Below, piece by piece: positions 37,601 to 50,381 of a stretch of DNA of 64,000 nucleotides; position 1 is the stretch's first letter, and each line of letters begins with the position of its first letter. Location: assembly GCA_050084985.1 (NCBI GenBank), contig JBITNC010000001.1, positions 30,008,001-30,072,000 on the forward strand, written 5' to 3'. The notes beneath the pieces are model-generated. The model searched no databases, had not been told where the DNA came from, and saw nothing but the letters and a program-made list of their open reading frames with translations. This stretch comes from Nageia nagi (Eukaryota; Pinophyta). The position numbers and the translations under genes were made by a program.

Positions 37601-40600
37601 TTTCAAGATTTAATGGGTAAATTTGAGTAAACTTTAAGTAGGAAATGACCATGGAAGGGATGGGTTAGATTCGATAATTTCAAGGTTGAATCCATCCCTT
37701 TTCAACTAAGTGTAATCTCTATTGCACCTTGTAATAGGTGCACTATGCCTCATAGCAAAACTAAGCATTACATATTAAGTTTTAGGGCTTAAAACATACT
37801 TTATACTAGGCATATTAGGCCCCACAATAGGCATATTGTGCCTCAATTTGAATTCACTAGGAGCATTATTCCCTATAACAAATGCACTACATCCTATTTT
37901 AGATTTGCTAGGCATACTGCACCCCATTCTAAGTTCACCACACTCAGTTCTAGATCCTCCAGGTGCACTGCATCTCACCAACAAGTCAAATTTAACTTCT
38001 TAGGTGACACCAAGTGCACTACACTTCTAAATAGAGATGGTGTTTTCTAAAAAAAAATAGTCTAGATGCAACTTGGACTATGCTTCACAACAATCAAGTA
38101 GATTTTTTAAAAAATTATTTAAAATTTGGGAATAGGACTTCATTTTTTGCTTATTACACCTAAGTAGACCACTTGTAAAAGTGTAGGGGGTTGTGATCAC
38201 ACTCATTTGAAAGTGTGGACCAAATTTTGTTTATTATTTTCAAATTTGTCTTAGTGATTAAAAATTATTTAATGCTCTCTCATTTGTGAGGGACTTGTAA
38301 CCTAGTTGGTATTACACCTTGGAGTAGGAGGAAATGTTGGTATGCGGGTGAGTCTTTAAATTACTTAAAGTATCTTTTTCATACTTTTTTTTTCTCTTTA
38401 CATGCTAGGCATGTCATTTAATTTTGTTATTCTTAATTAAAAATTACATTCATACAAGGAGGGCATTAGTCCATAATTTAAAAGAAATATGCTTTGGACT
38501 AAAAATTAAATCTTAAAAAGAATATTTCTCTTGATGTTGGGATCACTTGCTCTTCGTTTCATTCATTCAAAAGCATAAATTTATATTTCATTAATTTTAA
38601 AAGAAAAAAATAAATTGAAAAGATTATACTTAGGTGGCATTGGAAAGTATTTTTGAGGGAGTAGAATAGCATTTTATCATAGTGTTGTACATTCATATTT
38701 TCTTACTTGCATTAAATTCTATTCACAATCCTAGGGAGTATATAGGGCACATGGCCTTTATTACAATGACCTAACCCATACTCTAAGTTGAAAATTGAAT
38801 TGGTATCCTCCCTCTATTTAGAATAACTTCCTATAGAGGATACTTGAGGCACCCTGTAAATCATTCTACCCCTTGGAGATTGAGCCTAACCTTTTTTAAT
38901 GCTTTTCTAGAATCATCTCTGAGGGAAATGAAATAAGGTGTTTTAGAATATATACATTGCATTAATAAAAACCCTCATTAACAAGATAAGAGTCCAAATT
39001 GAATAAGAAATCAACTAGATACATAAATAAAAATTGCTATCTCAAACTATTGTTATCTTTATTTAGGCTTTCATTGCATACTAAGGTTTATTAGTTCATT
39101 TGTACTCTCACTAAAAAAAAAGATCTATTCTCAATATATTGAAATCTTGGTGTTGTTTGTTGTTTACATTTCAATCAATCTTTGTTCATTTTTCTTACAT
39201 ACTTCTCAATATTAAATTCTTAAAATGGATTCTAATTTTAAAAATCCTAATTTTGAAATAATAAATAAAGCTATCTTGAGAGAACAAATGAATCATTCAT
39301 TTAATAAACTTATCCTTTTTATGGTTGAGATTCCATATCCATCGTTCATATAAGCTCTATGATTCTTCCAAAATTTGAGCCAAACTATTATAATGAAGGA
39401 ATTTAATAGTCCATGGTTTTGAATTCCATGCAACTTTTTTTATTCCTGCCAACAATTGCTCACTAGGTTTTCATCTACCAACTTTAATTATATTATAGGC
39501 ATGTTATTGAGCACTTAATTCTTAAATATATGATATTATATTGCTAAATATCTGATTTAATACACCTACATGGACACCCATACTTCTTTGATTATTCCTA
39601 GGCTCTCCATTTATGTTTTATCTACATTCTCTTAGCAGATCTTTAATCCATTAGACCTTGTGGAGTCTAAAATACTCCATTTTATCTTTCTATAAATATG
39701 GATTTCATTTTGAATTTTAGGTAATGCCTTTATTGTAATGTTATGCTTCCATTTTGGCTCTAATATAAAGCATTCATAATTTTCTCTGCAACTCTCTATG
39801 GATTGTATGATGTGTTTTCCTTTTTAAGTTTGTATGCATGAGAAAACACTTGCAGATATTTAGAGGAGCTATCTAAGTTCATTTAAATGTGATATTCATA
39901 TGTTTGGGGAAATTTTAAGTAAGTGGGTATGTATTATTTTTTTATTCTGAGCAACAATTTTGGATATTTTTATGATTTTGTCAAACTGCCTTATTTTGGA
40001 ATAGTTTTTTTTAGGAGATATACCTTTTTTCCTACATCTCCTTTTGGTATGATTATTTTTTATTTGTAAAGCTGATTTTAATAACTTTTGAACAATATAT
40101 AACATGCTATAGAAAATTGGCATATCACACAGAGAAATCATAAAATGCAGACCCACACTTTTCAATCTTTCTTAGGAAGGTTCATGTAGCCATAAACTTC
40201 AAGTTCATTTTTGACTTGACCAACCTTCTCTAAATACTTCTAAAATATTACCATTGGATATATAATTTCATTCAATTTTCAATGGTATATAACGAACTTT
40301 AATATTTAACTTGACCAACTTTTAGTAATTTTCAATGAATCAACTTTAATATTTAAATATTTTCCAAAATTAGTAATATTAAAGTTCAAAAATTAGTAAT
40401 ATTAAAGTTCATTTTTAATACTTCTAATATTTAACAAAGTTATAGCCCTTCAAAGTTTGCCCAAAAAATCAATCTTGTTGAATTTTGCAACCTAGGAAGA
40501 CTTTGTTGATGTCATCACCTTAGGAGGTTTGGAATCCATGTTTTAGCTTGATTTTTTTATATGAATTCCACATTTATGATATAAGCACCTTCACACTATG

Positions 40601-40740
40601 TAAATACCTATATTTTGCACCAACAAAGGTATTTTTGACTTCAAAAAGTGTGTCTAAGTTCCAAAATGCTTTGAATTTGGTTTGGGAGGTCTAGAATCCA
40701 CACTTTTAGCTTCATTTTGTGGTGCCAAACCTACCTTACA
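34641..40740. other. Gene-poor AT-rich sequence
   Basis: About 6 kb between two oppositely oriented LTR-like repeats. Apart from the degenerate tandem repeat at 37720-38030 and a short local repeat near 40370 (AATTAGTAATATTAAAGTTC twice), no gene, RNA or known element is recognised. Confidence 0.45.
37720..38030. repeat. Degenerate short tandem repeat
   Basis: A motif near AGGYRYACTRYRCC recurs about every 35-50 bp: AGGTGCACTATGCC, AGGCATATTAGGCC, AGGCATATTGTGCC, AGGAGCATTATTCC, AATGCACTACATCC, AGGCATACTGCACC, AGGTGCACTGCATC, AAGTGCACTACACT. Several units continue into TTCTAAGTTCACYA-like sequence. On the minus strand part of it reads as a 69-codon frame with recurrent NMP, CSAP and NNAP steps. 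Unit length is not constant, so the array is old or was never exact. Confidence 0.6.
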
Positions 40741-41270
40741 GATATCAACACCTAGAGAATGCAAAATTACTTCTAAAAGTATAGATGGTTAAAAATGATT
40801 TATTATTTATTTAATAAATCATATTTAGACTTCCTAAATGACTTATTGCAATATTACAAATATCAAGATAAAGTTGATATTACAATGCAATACAATGTGT
40901 TATATTAAATTATATATTATTTATTATGGTTCATATTTTAAAGTATATTGAAGACAATAATGACTATATTATTGCTAGAGGTCGAACTTCACTTCTTTCT
41001 ATATATGCTAATGGATTAGATTGAAATCCACAAATTGGAACTCTTTGATATGGCAAGATATCTGATAGGTAGTTGTATTATGTTAACTTCATCAAGAAAC
41101 GGTATCTCTTGATGCCACCTTCTATGAAAAATTATTATACTCAGAGCTTTGAAACTTTCTATCTTTGGTGCACTTTGTAATTATGCATATTCTACACCAT
41201 CAGCAACATATATCTTGAGGATCGAGGGTTCCAAATTTTGGTGGTTGAGCAATTGATTCATGCACATGAA
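40741..41270 (+). repeat. LTR-like repeat, plus orientation
   Basis: Partner of 34100-34640 in inverted orientation. Shared segments: AAAATGATTTATTATTTATTTAATAAATC, ATCTCTTGATGCCACCTTCT, GAGCTTTGAAACT and the end near CTTGAGGATCGAGG. No polyprotein follows it on the plus strand, so it may be solo or the far end of an inverted or rearranged element. Confidence 0.5.
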
Positions 41271-41726
41271 GATACATTATGAACTCACCATGAATCCAAT
41301 TCTAATCCTTTGAAGATTCATTACTATTTACTTTTGAGGATTGTACATATACTTCATATCAGGTGCATGGTTTTTATGTATATTTGTTGTATTTGATATA
41401 GTGTACATATCTATCTCTTCTTATATTGTAGATCATTTATTTATTAAATATATTTCTATTTTGCAAAATTTGAGGTCTACATCATTCCATCTCACACCGC
41501 TAAGATATTGTCAACAATATACTGACCTAGAATAAAGCCTATTTGCTCAAGTTAAACAATTAAAGAAAGCAAGGGATGAAGCTAGAGTGCTAGATCTTTG
41601 GCTATAATCATGTAACTTACATTTATAAAAGTGATAGGATGCCAATTAGTAATGAACTTCAAATCTCTTGGTTTAAGAATGAATTTAATATTCCCTTTAT
41701 TGATAAGGGGACCAAGATAAGAGAAT
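41271..41726. other. Spacer without recognisable gene
   Basis: A 64-codon frame at 41341-41535 has no recognisable motif. Nothing else seen. Confidence 0.4.
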
Positions 41727-42060
41727 TCATTTTTATGATATTTTTTATTATAATTATTTTATTATTTTTAGTTTGTAATTGAAAATTAATTTATTGGAAT
41801 CTAGTTAAAATAATTTTGTGAAAGATTTATCTAAATTATTTTTTAATTATATAGTTAGATCCTATTAATTTTTAGGATTTAGATAAAATACATAATAAAA
41901 TTGAAAAAATATCATACATTAAAAAGTTAAAAAATATATATTATTAATTATTTTAATTTAAATAATAAATTTATACAAGCTTGATAAATCAATACAAATG
42001 AATTTAAATAATAAATTTGTTACAACTATCCTCCTACTTCATGAATTTGGTTGGATTCTA
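41727..42060 (-). repeat. Outer 3' flank of MYB copy 3
   Basis: From TTTTTATGATATTTTTTATT onward this matches the 3' flank of copy 1 (from about 24205) and copy 2. It ends at TTGGATTCTATAT, where copia-3 begins; the flank resumes at 54414 on the other side with about 70 bp missing. It places the copia nest inside the duplicated MYB unit. Confidence 0.7.
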
Positions 42061-42129
42061 TATGGAAAATAAACTAATGTATCATGATTATCTTTAACAT
42101 AGAATAATGTATTATTATTATTTCTAACA
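42061..42129 (-). repeat. 3' LTR remnant of copia-3
   Basis: Ends ATGTATTATTATTATTTCTAACA next to the PPT; the same terminal sequence lies at the outer end near 54390-54413 (with TAATA). Only about 70 bp remain before MYB flank sequence starts, so most of this LTR is lost. Confidence 0.6.
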
Positions 42130-42135
42130 CCCCCC
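42130..42135 (-). other. Polypurine tract of copia-3
   Basis: CCCCCC on the plus strand, GGGGGG on the element strand, exactly between the pol end and the LTR terminus. Confidence 0.6.
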
Positions 42136-45100
42136 ATAATATATTAGGTCATCAAAGAACATGAGAGGAAGCTTCAAAAGTATTTAAACTTTCCATTGAC
42201 AAGAGATTTGGTAAAAACATATTCACTTTACTTCTTCATGGAAATGTAATAGAACTAAAAATTATGTAGTGAAACATGGTCATGGATGAAATGTACTTGT
42301 ATCTAAATATGTTTAGTGCACTTATGGAAAAAGAGATTATGAACCATCTTCAATATACTTTGATTATCACAATGTATAACTGTGGATTTCTATGGAAGCT
42401 CAATATTTGTTAAAATGCAATGTAATCATATTGCTTGACAAAGAGTATATCTTGTAGCATGGTATTTTGACTTTATGGTAGATCTAGATGTAATGCTTTG
42501 TTTCTTGATACCCAATGAAATTGGTGAGGATATAAGAAAGAAAACATATCTGATCATTGATCTTTTATCATCTAAGGATCCTTCATAATTCACATCCATC
42601 TATCCAATCAAAATGAACTTGTCATTCTTCTTGTACTCTAATCTATAACTATCTATGCCATGAATGTATATTAGAACATGCTTTACAGTGATCCAGTGGG
42701 CCTTCTTTGGTTCATACATAAATCTTGAAAGATAGCTTATGAAATAACAAATATTTTGCCTAGTGTATGTAAGGTAAATTAACCATCCAATTAGCTGATG
42801 GTAGAGAGTTGCATTTACCAATGAAGAACTATCATGGTGTGATAAATGAAAAGTGGATTTAATTGGCATTGACATCTATTGGTAATCTATCACCCTGAAT
42901 TTCTCCAACAAGCTCTTGGTGTACTTCATCTAAGAAATAAATATTCGATCCTACATTTGTTAAACCTTCAATCCAAGGAAATAGTGAAGTATTTAAAACA
43001 AGGTTGGTCATATTAGATAATTTTTTAAGATCATATTTACATAATTGGATCAACTTCTCATTATTCCCTATGATGACCAAATCATTGATATATACTACAA
43101 TAATGGCTATTTCCCTCCATGTTATTGAAGGTATAGATTTGAATCATATGGGCTTAAAACAAAATCATGTTATAGTAGGTGTTTGCCAATTTTTATGTAC
43201 TAGGCTCATGGAGCCTATTTTAATCCATATGGATACTTTATCAATCTACACACCTTTCCATTTCCTGGATCAATCATAAATCCATCTGGTTTCTATATGT
43301 AGACTTCTTCCTCTCAGTATCCATTTAGAAAGGCACTTTTCACATCCATATGGTGGACTTTCCATCCAAATTATGCAACCATTGCCAATGCAATTCTAAT
43401 GATCTTCATCTTGGTTATGGGAGCAAAATTATCCTCATAGTCGAGATCTTCCTTTTAGGTATAACCTTTGGCAACAAGTTGAGATTTATGCTTATTGAGT
43501 GTTCCATCATATTTGTACTTAGTTTTAAACAACTATTTACACCTAATAATCTTCTTTCCATGTGGAAGATCTACCGGCTTCCATGTGCCATTTCTCAATA
43601 AAGAATCATATTTTGCCTACATGGCTAACTTCAAATGTGTTATTTCAATTGCCTCATGAACCATTTTAGGTTTAGGTGTATTCACCACTATGCACATCAA
43701 AGCCAAGTTCACTTCTTTATAAGCCATGCTTCATGTCCTTACTCTAAAAGTCATAGTATTTGGTGGAGTATTAAAATTTGCATCCTAAACTATCTTCTTA
43801 TACCATCTAGATTTCCTATAATTATCAGGTGGTTGAGGTGATAAATTCACAACTAGAGGTACTTCTTCCTCATCAATTTCAATAGTGATGATAGGAACAT
43901 TATCAAAATTAGGTGGTGATTCAGATGAACTTGTGGGATGGTCACTAGTCTCATTAAAGATTACATCTTTACTAATATAAGTTTTCAAGTAGTAGGATCC
44001 ATGAGTCTATAGGCTCTGGATTCACTATCATAGCCAAGAAGAATGCACTTCAATAAATTTTAATTAATCTTCTTCCTTTTATCCTTAGGAATGTGTATTT
44101 AGGTAGTGCAACTAAACATTTGAAGGTGTGAAATATCAGGTCGCTCTGTTGACCAAGCTACTTCAAGTGTCATCTCATCAAGAGCTTTTGTAGGTTCCCT
44201 ATTCAGTAGATATACTATAGTATTCATTGCTTTATCCTAAAAAGTTCCATCCATTTTTGCATCTTTCAACATATATCTCATCATTTTCATAAACCCCATT
44301 TTGTTGTGGTGTATGAGGTGTGGTCAAGGGTGGGTGAAAGAAGTTGGGTCCACATTATGGCCAAAAGATGGAAGTGTTTTCTTTGATTTTTAAGTTTTTG
44401 CATGATTGATCTCAAAATTTGAAGCACTTAGACATGGAATCATGAAAAGTAATTAAAGTGAAAATATAGTGCTCAAAGTATAGTTTTAAAATATGTAATT
44501 TATTCCAATACCTAGATAATAAAAAATAAATTTTGATAGGGATGAACAAAAAACTTTCTAAAATTTATTATTTTAAGCCCATACCATGCACATTTTCGAT
44601 AAGCATAATTTCACCTAAACAAAAGTATTTTTTAAAATCATTTTGGGCATAAATGCCTAAGACCTTGAAGCTTATCCTTGATATTTTTCCATAATATTTT
44701 CATGAATATTTTTTATTACTTTTTTATTAATCATATTTTATGTTTTGAAAAGTACTTCATCCTGACACGCATAATTTGATTTAAACTTATTTGTTTTTAA
44801 TTTTTTTTATCTAATAGAGAATTCTTTGAAGCTTATCCCCATATAATATTTTTCTTAAACTCCTAAAATATAAAAAACTATTAAGAAAATAAGATACCCA
44901 CATATTTCAAGTATATGGACCAATTTCAGTAAAAATTTATTAAAAAATATAAAAACTAAACCTATTGTAAAAAAATTGCATATTTGAAATCTACACTATT
45001 TAATCTATAATGGGTTTTAATTTTATGAAATAATTCTTCAAAAACTCCATCAAATATATGCATTTAGATTTTCTATTAAAATTGCCATGAACACATACTT

Positions 45101-47117
45101 GCAAGTCCAAGGCTAAGGGTTGGCTCACCAAGCCTTTCTTAAGCCTAAAATTGAGCCTAAATTGGAGATTCAAATATCAAGTTCCTAATATTTAAAACTA
45201 AGGAAATGTGTGCATTATAGTTTCAAGTATTAGGATCCTCATATATATTAAGAACCTAAGCCTAAATCAAGATCTCAATTTTGACTTCACCCACTTCCCC
45301 TCCAAGTGGAACCAACTTCTTGCTTTCACCCATAATAGTTACCAAATTCCATGTTCTTATAGGAAGGCAAAAAAAACATTTGATAGGTATATCCCCCTTT
45401 GATATGAAAAGAGTGTATGGATATGAAAAGCAATTTATTTCTCCATAAGTGCCTTGAATTCCTTACAATAGGAAAATATCCAGTCCTTAGTCTTCATGAA
45501 ATACACCCAAATCTTTCTCAAGTACTCATCAAAAAATAACAAGAAGTATCTAAAGCCAGAAATAATAACTAATATTGGTCCACATAAATCAATATGAATC
45601 ACATCAAGAGGCCTTTTAGCACAATGTGTGCTAAGATCGAATGGAACTATGTGTTGTTTTCTTGTTATGTAAGTAGAACAAATGTTAGAAGGAGAAATAA
45701 GAGATGGGGGGCCATGTACCAACTCATTCTTTTGTAGAGTGATCAAGTAGTCTAGATTCATGTGTCCATATTTGCAATGCCAAAGTGTGGTGACATCCGT
45801 AACATGAACATTAAGTTCATGATTATTTAAAAAAATTATGTCAAGTAGAAACATCTTTCCAAATCCTATAAAAATCACCATACTTTATCCACCTTGAGGT
45901 TTGTCATGAATGTAGCAAACTCTCTTTCCCTTCACTTTGTCAAACTCTACTTTCATGTCATGATCCAACATCTAACTAATAGATAAAAGATTCTTTGTGA
46001 GATCAGGCACATACAAGACCTCCTATACTTGATAGTTATTCTTTCTAAGATGTATGAAAACATCCCTTGTTCCTTTAATATCATAGGGTGTATCATCATC
46101 CAAATGTACTTTACCAAGATAAGGTGATTCATCCAAGGAAGAAAATGAATCCTTCCAGTTAGTCATGTGTGAGGAAGCACTTCAATCAATGTACCAAGTT
46201 TATGATCTCGAGGATTGTACTTCATAAGCAAAAGAATTTTTTTTAGACTTCTCATCTTCTACTCCATCATCAATAGTTCCTTGTTATCACCATCCTTGTC
46301 TTCAATTTTTATTTTTCCACTCCTTGTAATTCCTAAGTTTTTGCCCTTTTTGTTTAGGATTCTTATTGCTCAATAATTTATCCTTAGCAAAATAATTGTA
46401 CCAACAATCTTTCAATTCATTCCCTTTCTTACCACATATTAAATAACTTTTCTTGGGTTCATCGTTTGATTGGAAAGAATGTGTTTCCTTACCCTTTTGA
46501 TGGGAAGGCTTCTTGTTCTTATGATTCAACATCATGTAATGTTTCTCTTCTTGCAAAATTTCACGGGAGGCTTCTGCTTGCTATAAAATATTCATGAACT
46601 TCTCAAAAGTTGATTTTTGGTCTACAATGTTCAAGGTCATCACAAAGGTATATAATTTCTTCGTAGTGCTCTTAGAACAATGGGCATCAAGGATGTGCCT
46701 TCCATCTTCTCTCCTAGTATTTGTCGGGAGGCATAGAGTTTTTAAATATGACAAAGAAAAGATTCCATAATATTACCATTCTTCAACCTTAAATTGTTTA
46801 ACTGGCTTTGAAGATGTAATATTTGATTCACATTCTTGGACTCATAGACTTCCTGCAACTTCTTCCATACATTGTCCACTTTTGTGCAATCTCAAATATG
46901 CCAAGTACGATGATCATCAACATTTTGATATTGTAGTGATTGAACTTTTTTTTTATCTTCATTAGTTATCATTGGTCTAATTTAAGTGCCATTAACAATT
47001 TCCCACAATTGTTCAAAGCAATTTTTTTTTTTGAATTTTGGTTTTCCATGTAGCATAGATATCTCCCTTTAGAGCTTGAGAGTCAGGAAGTAATATCTTC
47101 AAAGCATTTTGGGCCAT
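42136..47117 (-). pseudogene. copia-3 gag-pol, broken and interrupted
   Basis: Gag opens at an ATG at 47117 (MAQNALKILLPDSQALKGEI) and reaches a damaged zinc knuckle near 46440 (YLICGKKGNELKDC, first cysteine and histidine changed). The pre-integrase and integrase start are open at 45881-45435: LWHCKYGHMNLDYL, GFRYFLLFFDEYLRKIWVYF, CKEFKALMEK. Element B interrupts the integrase core; the frame resumes with LTTPHTPQQNGV near 44320. Reverse transcriptase follows (43700-42700), with its active-site box reading VYINDLVIIG near 43085 where YVDD is normal, then YHQLIGWLIYLTYTRQNICY and the RNase H end (RSTIKSKYHATRYT). The changed second residue pair, stops and the insertion make it inactive. Confidence 0.85.
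44331..45332 (+). mobile_element. Non-autonomous TIR element, copy B
   Basis: 1002 bp within the integrase region of copia-3. Left end TGGGTGAAAGAAGTTGGGTC; right end, other strand, TGGGTGAAAGCAAGAAGTTG. It aligns over its length with copy A and has the same orientation. Minus-strand flanks read EHGI.QLL before and LTTPHTP after, so only a few codons at the site are unaccounted for. A TA flanks it on the right; the left flank reads GGG, so the target duplication is not perfect here. Internal TAATTTSACCTAAA-like units lie near 44603 and 44769. No coding capacity seen. Confidence 0.8.
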
Positions 47118-47479
47118 TTATCTTTGTAAAAAATTTCAAACTCCATTGATTCATCTTAAATATTGAATTGATCTTCAAAAGTATTAATTACCTCCTTTGA
47201 AAAATAATTTAATACCTAAGATCTAACAAGTGCTTAAATTTAAAAAATTGCACATATCAAATAAGATATTAATGAGATTGAAACCCTTGACCTTTTCTCC
47301 ACCAATTTAAGATTTTACTAAGAAACGAAGATTGGTACCTTGAATAAAATATCTACAGACAATTTAATCTCCTAAAAGTATTATGCTTCTCCCAACAAAT
47401 AATTTAGCACTTTCAAATTTTAGTGTTGTAGGAAAATATTTCTCATTATTCTAAAGTCCAACTTTAGAATTAAAAAAAT
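47118..47479 (-). other. Leader region upstream of copia-3 gag
   Basis: AT-rich untranslated sequence between the gag start and the LINE insertion. No PBS resembling TGGTATCAGAGC is present. Confidence 0.45.
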
Positions 47480-49680
47480 GTTATTTTTTTGGGAGATTGT
47501 GATAGTGAAAAAGATTGCAAAAATGCATGAGTTGTAGAAGGACATACTCATGAGCTAGCAAGAAAGAAACAAAGTATATTAATATCCTTGGGTGACCAAA
47601 AGAGGTCAATAAGACTAGAAAGTACAATCATGTAAATGAAGCCAGCAAGCCCCTAATGGGGTCTCTAAAGAAAACATAAAAGAATAAATAACTACAATAG
47701 TACAAGAGAAACTTGGTTCTAAAAGAAAGGATGGATACAAAAATTAAGGCTCCCTAGGGAATGTAGCTTTGGACTGTACTGTGGGAGCATATGATGGTAC
47801 TCGTTGCTACAGGGAGAGCTTAGGTGTGATCACTATTAGATGTGTCTATGGCATTGCTACTAGAGGAGAAGAAGGATGTGATTCAATGTATCCATGAAGG
47901 ATCCTTGACTCTCTGTATACATCTCCTGGTCTAACATGGTGGATGTAAGTGCTCCTCTTGATGTCTCTTACAAGCTCACTTAGGGGAAGAGGTACAGAAA
48001 AGGATGTGATGATTCGATCCCCAAGTGCTTGTTGAGATTGAGCTAGAATTCATTGCCATAAGAGGAAGGTCTCTTTGAAGTATAGAGCCAAACATCACTA
48101 ATTCGGATAATGGATGAATGTGCTCAAAGAGTTGTGTGAGTCTCAAAAAAGGAAATAATAGCTTCCTCTTATATCATAGTAAACTAGGCATTGAAAAATG
48201 AAATGGGTTTCAGACTAAATGTCAAGAGAGCAAAGGCAATAAACTCAAAGGTCTCTATCTACATGGTGGTCTATCTCCATCCTCAATTGGTGTGAACATA
48301 ATAGAAACTGATCAAGGGCTAATCTCAAGCTAAGAGGAAGATGCAAGCTAATGTATTTAGGTGGTTGGATCAACCTTGTATCTAAATGGAGGTAATGATG
48401 AGCATAATAGTCTAGTTTGGGTATCAACAACTATGGGGGAGACACCCAAGTAACCTGAATATAAGATCTATAGATAGCCTCATGGATCACTTTATAGGAG
48501 ATTGCTGCCTCCATTGTAGGAGGTGAAGGTAGGCTATCTACTGAGAAACCAATTATTGAAAGCATCTCAAAGACCTCAGCAAACTAGCATTAATAGCAAC
48601 CCTAGGAAAACAAGTCGATTGAGGAAGCTAGGGCTCTTACTAGGAGTCTACCAATCCCACGAGCAGATAAATTCTGAATACGATGAAGAAAGAGGACTAT
48701 AACAACAAGGGCCAAAACTAGAAGAGGTTGGCATTCAAACTCTGCAAGGAAAATAGGGTGTGGGGATGTCCTCTTACTTCAAATGAAGCATGATAGGAAG
48801 GTGATCAAGATCCTCTCTATCAATGTCCAATCAGTTGCCAACAAGCTAGGTCCCCAAACCTTTACTCTATACAAGGCTGTATGTATGACTAGTGTCTTGA
48901 ATAACTCTAACTTGGATGAAACATCTTGAAAGTGTAATTGGAAGCTCTACGTCTCTAAAGGGGACAAGGCTGCATACCGTCGATGAACTTTGGGTGGTGC
49001 TGCTAACCCGAGAAGAGCACTCCCAAGTAAGTATAAGAGGAGGTAGTCTTTATACTACTGCTACGAAAGCTGAGTTGTGTCCAGTCCATCGTGGCCTTCG
49101 AAACATTGAAGGCCACAACCTTAGTCTTGCTAAGGTTCACTGCCAACTCTTGTCTAGCACTGAACGTATTGAGAGCATCGAACAAAGCATCCACACTCGA
49201 ACCCTATGGTCTCAAAGATAAAGGACTCCAACTCATCTATATATAACCCAAACAAAATCGAAGAGAGAGGGCAACCTTGTTTCACCCCTATGCTGCTAAG
49301 AACACTATCGGAGAGTCCATCTGAGGTGTGCACTTGGTGTAAGAGCATCTCATAGTCACTAAACCCTCCTCTAGTACTCCTAAACTCCTTAGCTATTTCA
49401 TGAGTCTATGTCGAGGAAAAGTGTCAAAGGCTTTCCAGAAGTCTACAAAATAGTAGAATATTAATTCTTCTAGAATCTAACTTCCTTGATAATAACCCTG
49501 AATGTGAAAATATGATCAAGAGGTACAGTAATCTCTACGAAAGCCAGCCTGTTCCATAGCTCAAAACCCCCTAGAGTCAGCCATCGGAGAGAGATACCCC
49601 TCCAATACCATGGCATACAACTTGGCCGAAGGATCAGGTTGGCGGAGGAGCATGGGCTGCTGCACATCCTTGTTGAATTC
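47480..49680 (-). pseudogene. 5'-truncated LINE, reverse transcriptase to 3' end
   Basis: A non-LTR retrotransposon fragment on the minus strand. From 49680 down: KLYAMVLEGYLSPMADSRGF and EQAGF, then VDFWKAFDTFPRHRLMK, GLSDSVLSSIGVKQGCPLSS followed by LFGLYIDELESFIFE (reverse transcriptase fingers and palm), AVNLSKTKVVAFN near 49140, a central part with ALYRVKVWGPSLLATDWTLI, and the C-terminal ETHFIFQCLVYYDIRGS near 48170. The 3' part ends in AT-rich sequence with AAAAAAATAAC near 47490 on the element strand, a possible decayed poly(A). Many stops and frameshifts; the catalytic FADD box is not readable. The endonuclease half is absent, as is usual after incomplete reverse transcription. Confidence 0.8.
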
Positions 49681-49911
49681 ACAGTAGACGTTGTCAATTT
49701 ATGGTGGCTACGAATGGGAGTTTGATGCTGGTGAGTACGTGGTTGAGTAATGTAACTATTCAGGAGACTCAACGCTGGGGAAGACTGAGGCGTGGCGAGG
49801 CCTGAGGATGGCTGGAGGTGGAGTTTTGCTCTTCATGTGCATCAAGTTGGCGAATTTGAATCTTCATGGTAGTTGGGAAGTAGAACAACAGTCTCCTTTT
49901 GTATATGCTAC
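49681..49911. other. GC-richer sequence left of the gag-only element
   Basis: Between the 5' end of the LINE fragment and the target duplication GCTAC. It has no recognisable coding motif. With the gag-only element removed it joins 53784-54290, which has a similar base composition, so the two were one continuous stretch before that insertion. Confidence 0.45.
49907..49911. repeat. Target-site duplication, left
   Basis: GCTAC, identical to 53779-53783 and directly outside the 5' LTR. Confidence 0.85.
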
Positions 49912-50367
49912 TGTGAGATGGTAATCTCTCATGACCTGGGTTGTGAGTAGATCTAGAGTGAAACCTCTATATTACGAGGATACATTTCAGACCCGACTAC
50001 TGTGAGAGGAATCATGGCAGTCTCCATGAGAGAGAGACTATTTTGATGGTTGTACTGATGGGATAGTTAGGGTGAATAAATCTCAGGGGGACCTTAGGGG
50101 TGATTCCCGTATGAAGGTCATTGGTTGGGAGGTGAGCAAGGGTCCCGTGGGATCTCATTGGTGGTGCATGATAGTATGAGTCCTGGAGCTGCGAGGCTGG
50201 GATGAGCCACAAAGATTATGGTCTTTGGCAGCATGTAATTGAGGGATTGATAGATGTGGGATAAGGCTTAGCCTGGGTAGGCCACGTTGCAGGTCTATAC
50301 ATGGGTTGCTGCATGGTACCCAGCTTGGGTCATGTCCTCAGGGGTGGCTCAAGTTGGTACTATGATA
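49912..50367 (+). repeat. 5' LTR of the gag-only element
   Basis: 456 bp, TGTGAGATGGTAATCTCTCA to TACTATGATA (the terminal CA has become TA). Co-linear with 53337-53778: ATGACYYGGGKTGTGAG, GACCCGACTAYTGTGAGAGG and TCTCATTGGTGGTGCATGAT are shared. Confidence 0.88.
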
Positions 50368-50368
50368 G

Positions 50369-50381
50369 TTGGTATCAGAGC
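50369..50381 (+). other. Primer binding site of the gag-only element
   Basis: TTGGTATCAGAGC, one base after the 5' LTR, a perfect match to the standard site for initiator methionine tRNA. Confidence 0.9.

Noticed and set aside
44280-45440. Element B as part of copia integrase coding sequence
   Set aside because: It has inverted ends, aligns with copy A in an unrelated gypsy gene and has no integrase motifs; it is an insertion.
48916-49221. 101-codon open frame on the plus strand
   Set aside because: It is antisense to the recognisable LINE reverse transcriptase on the minus strand.
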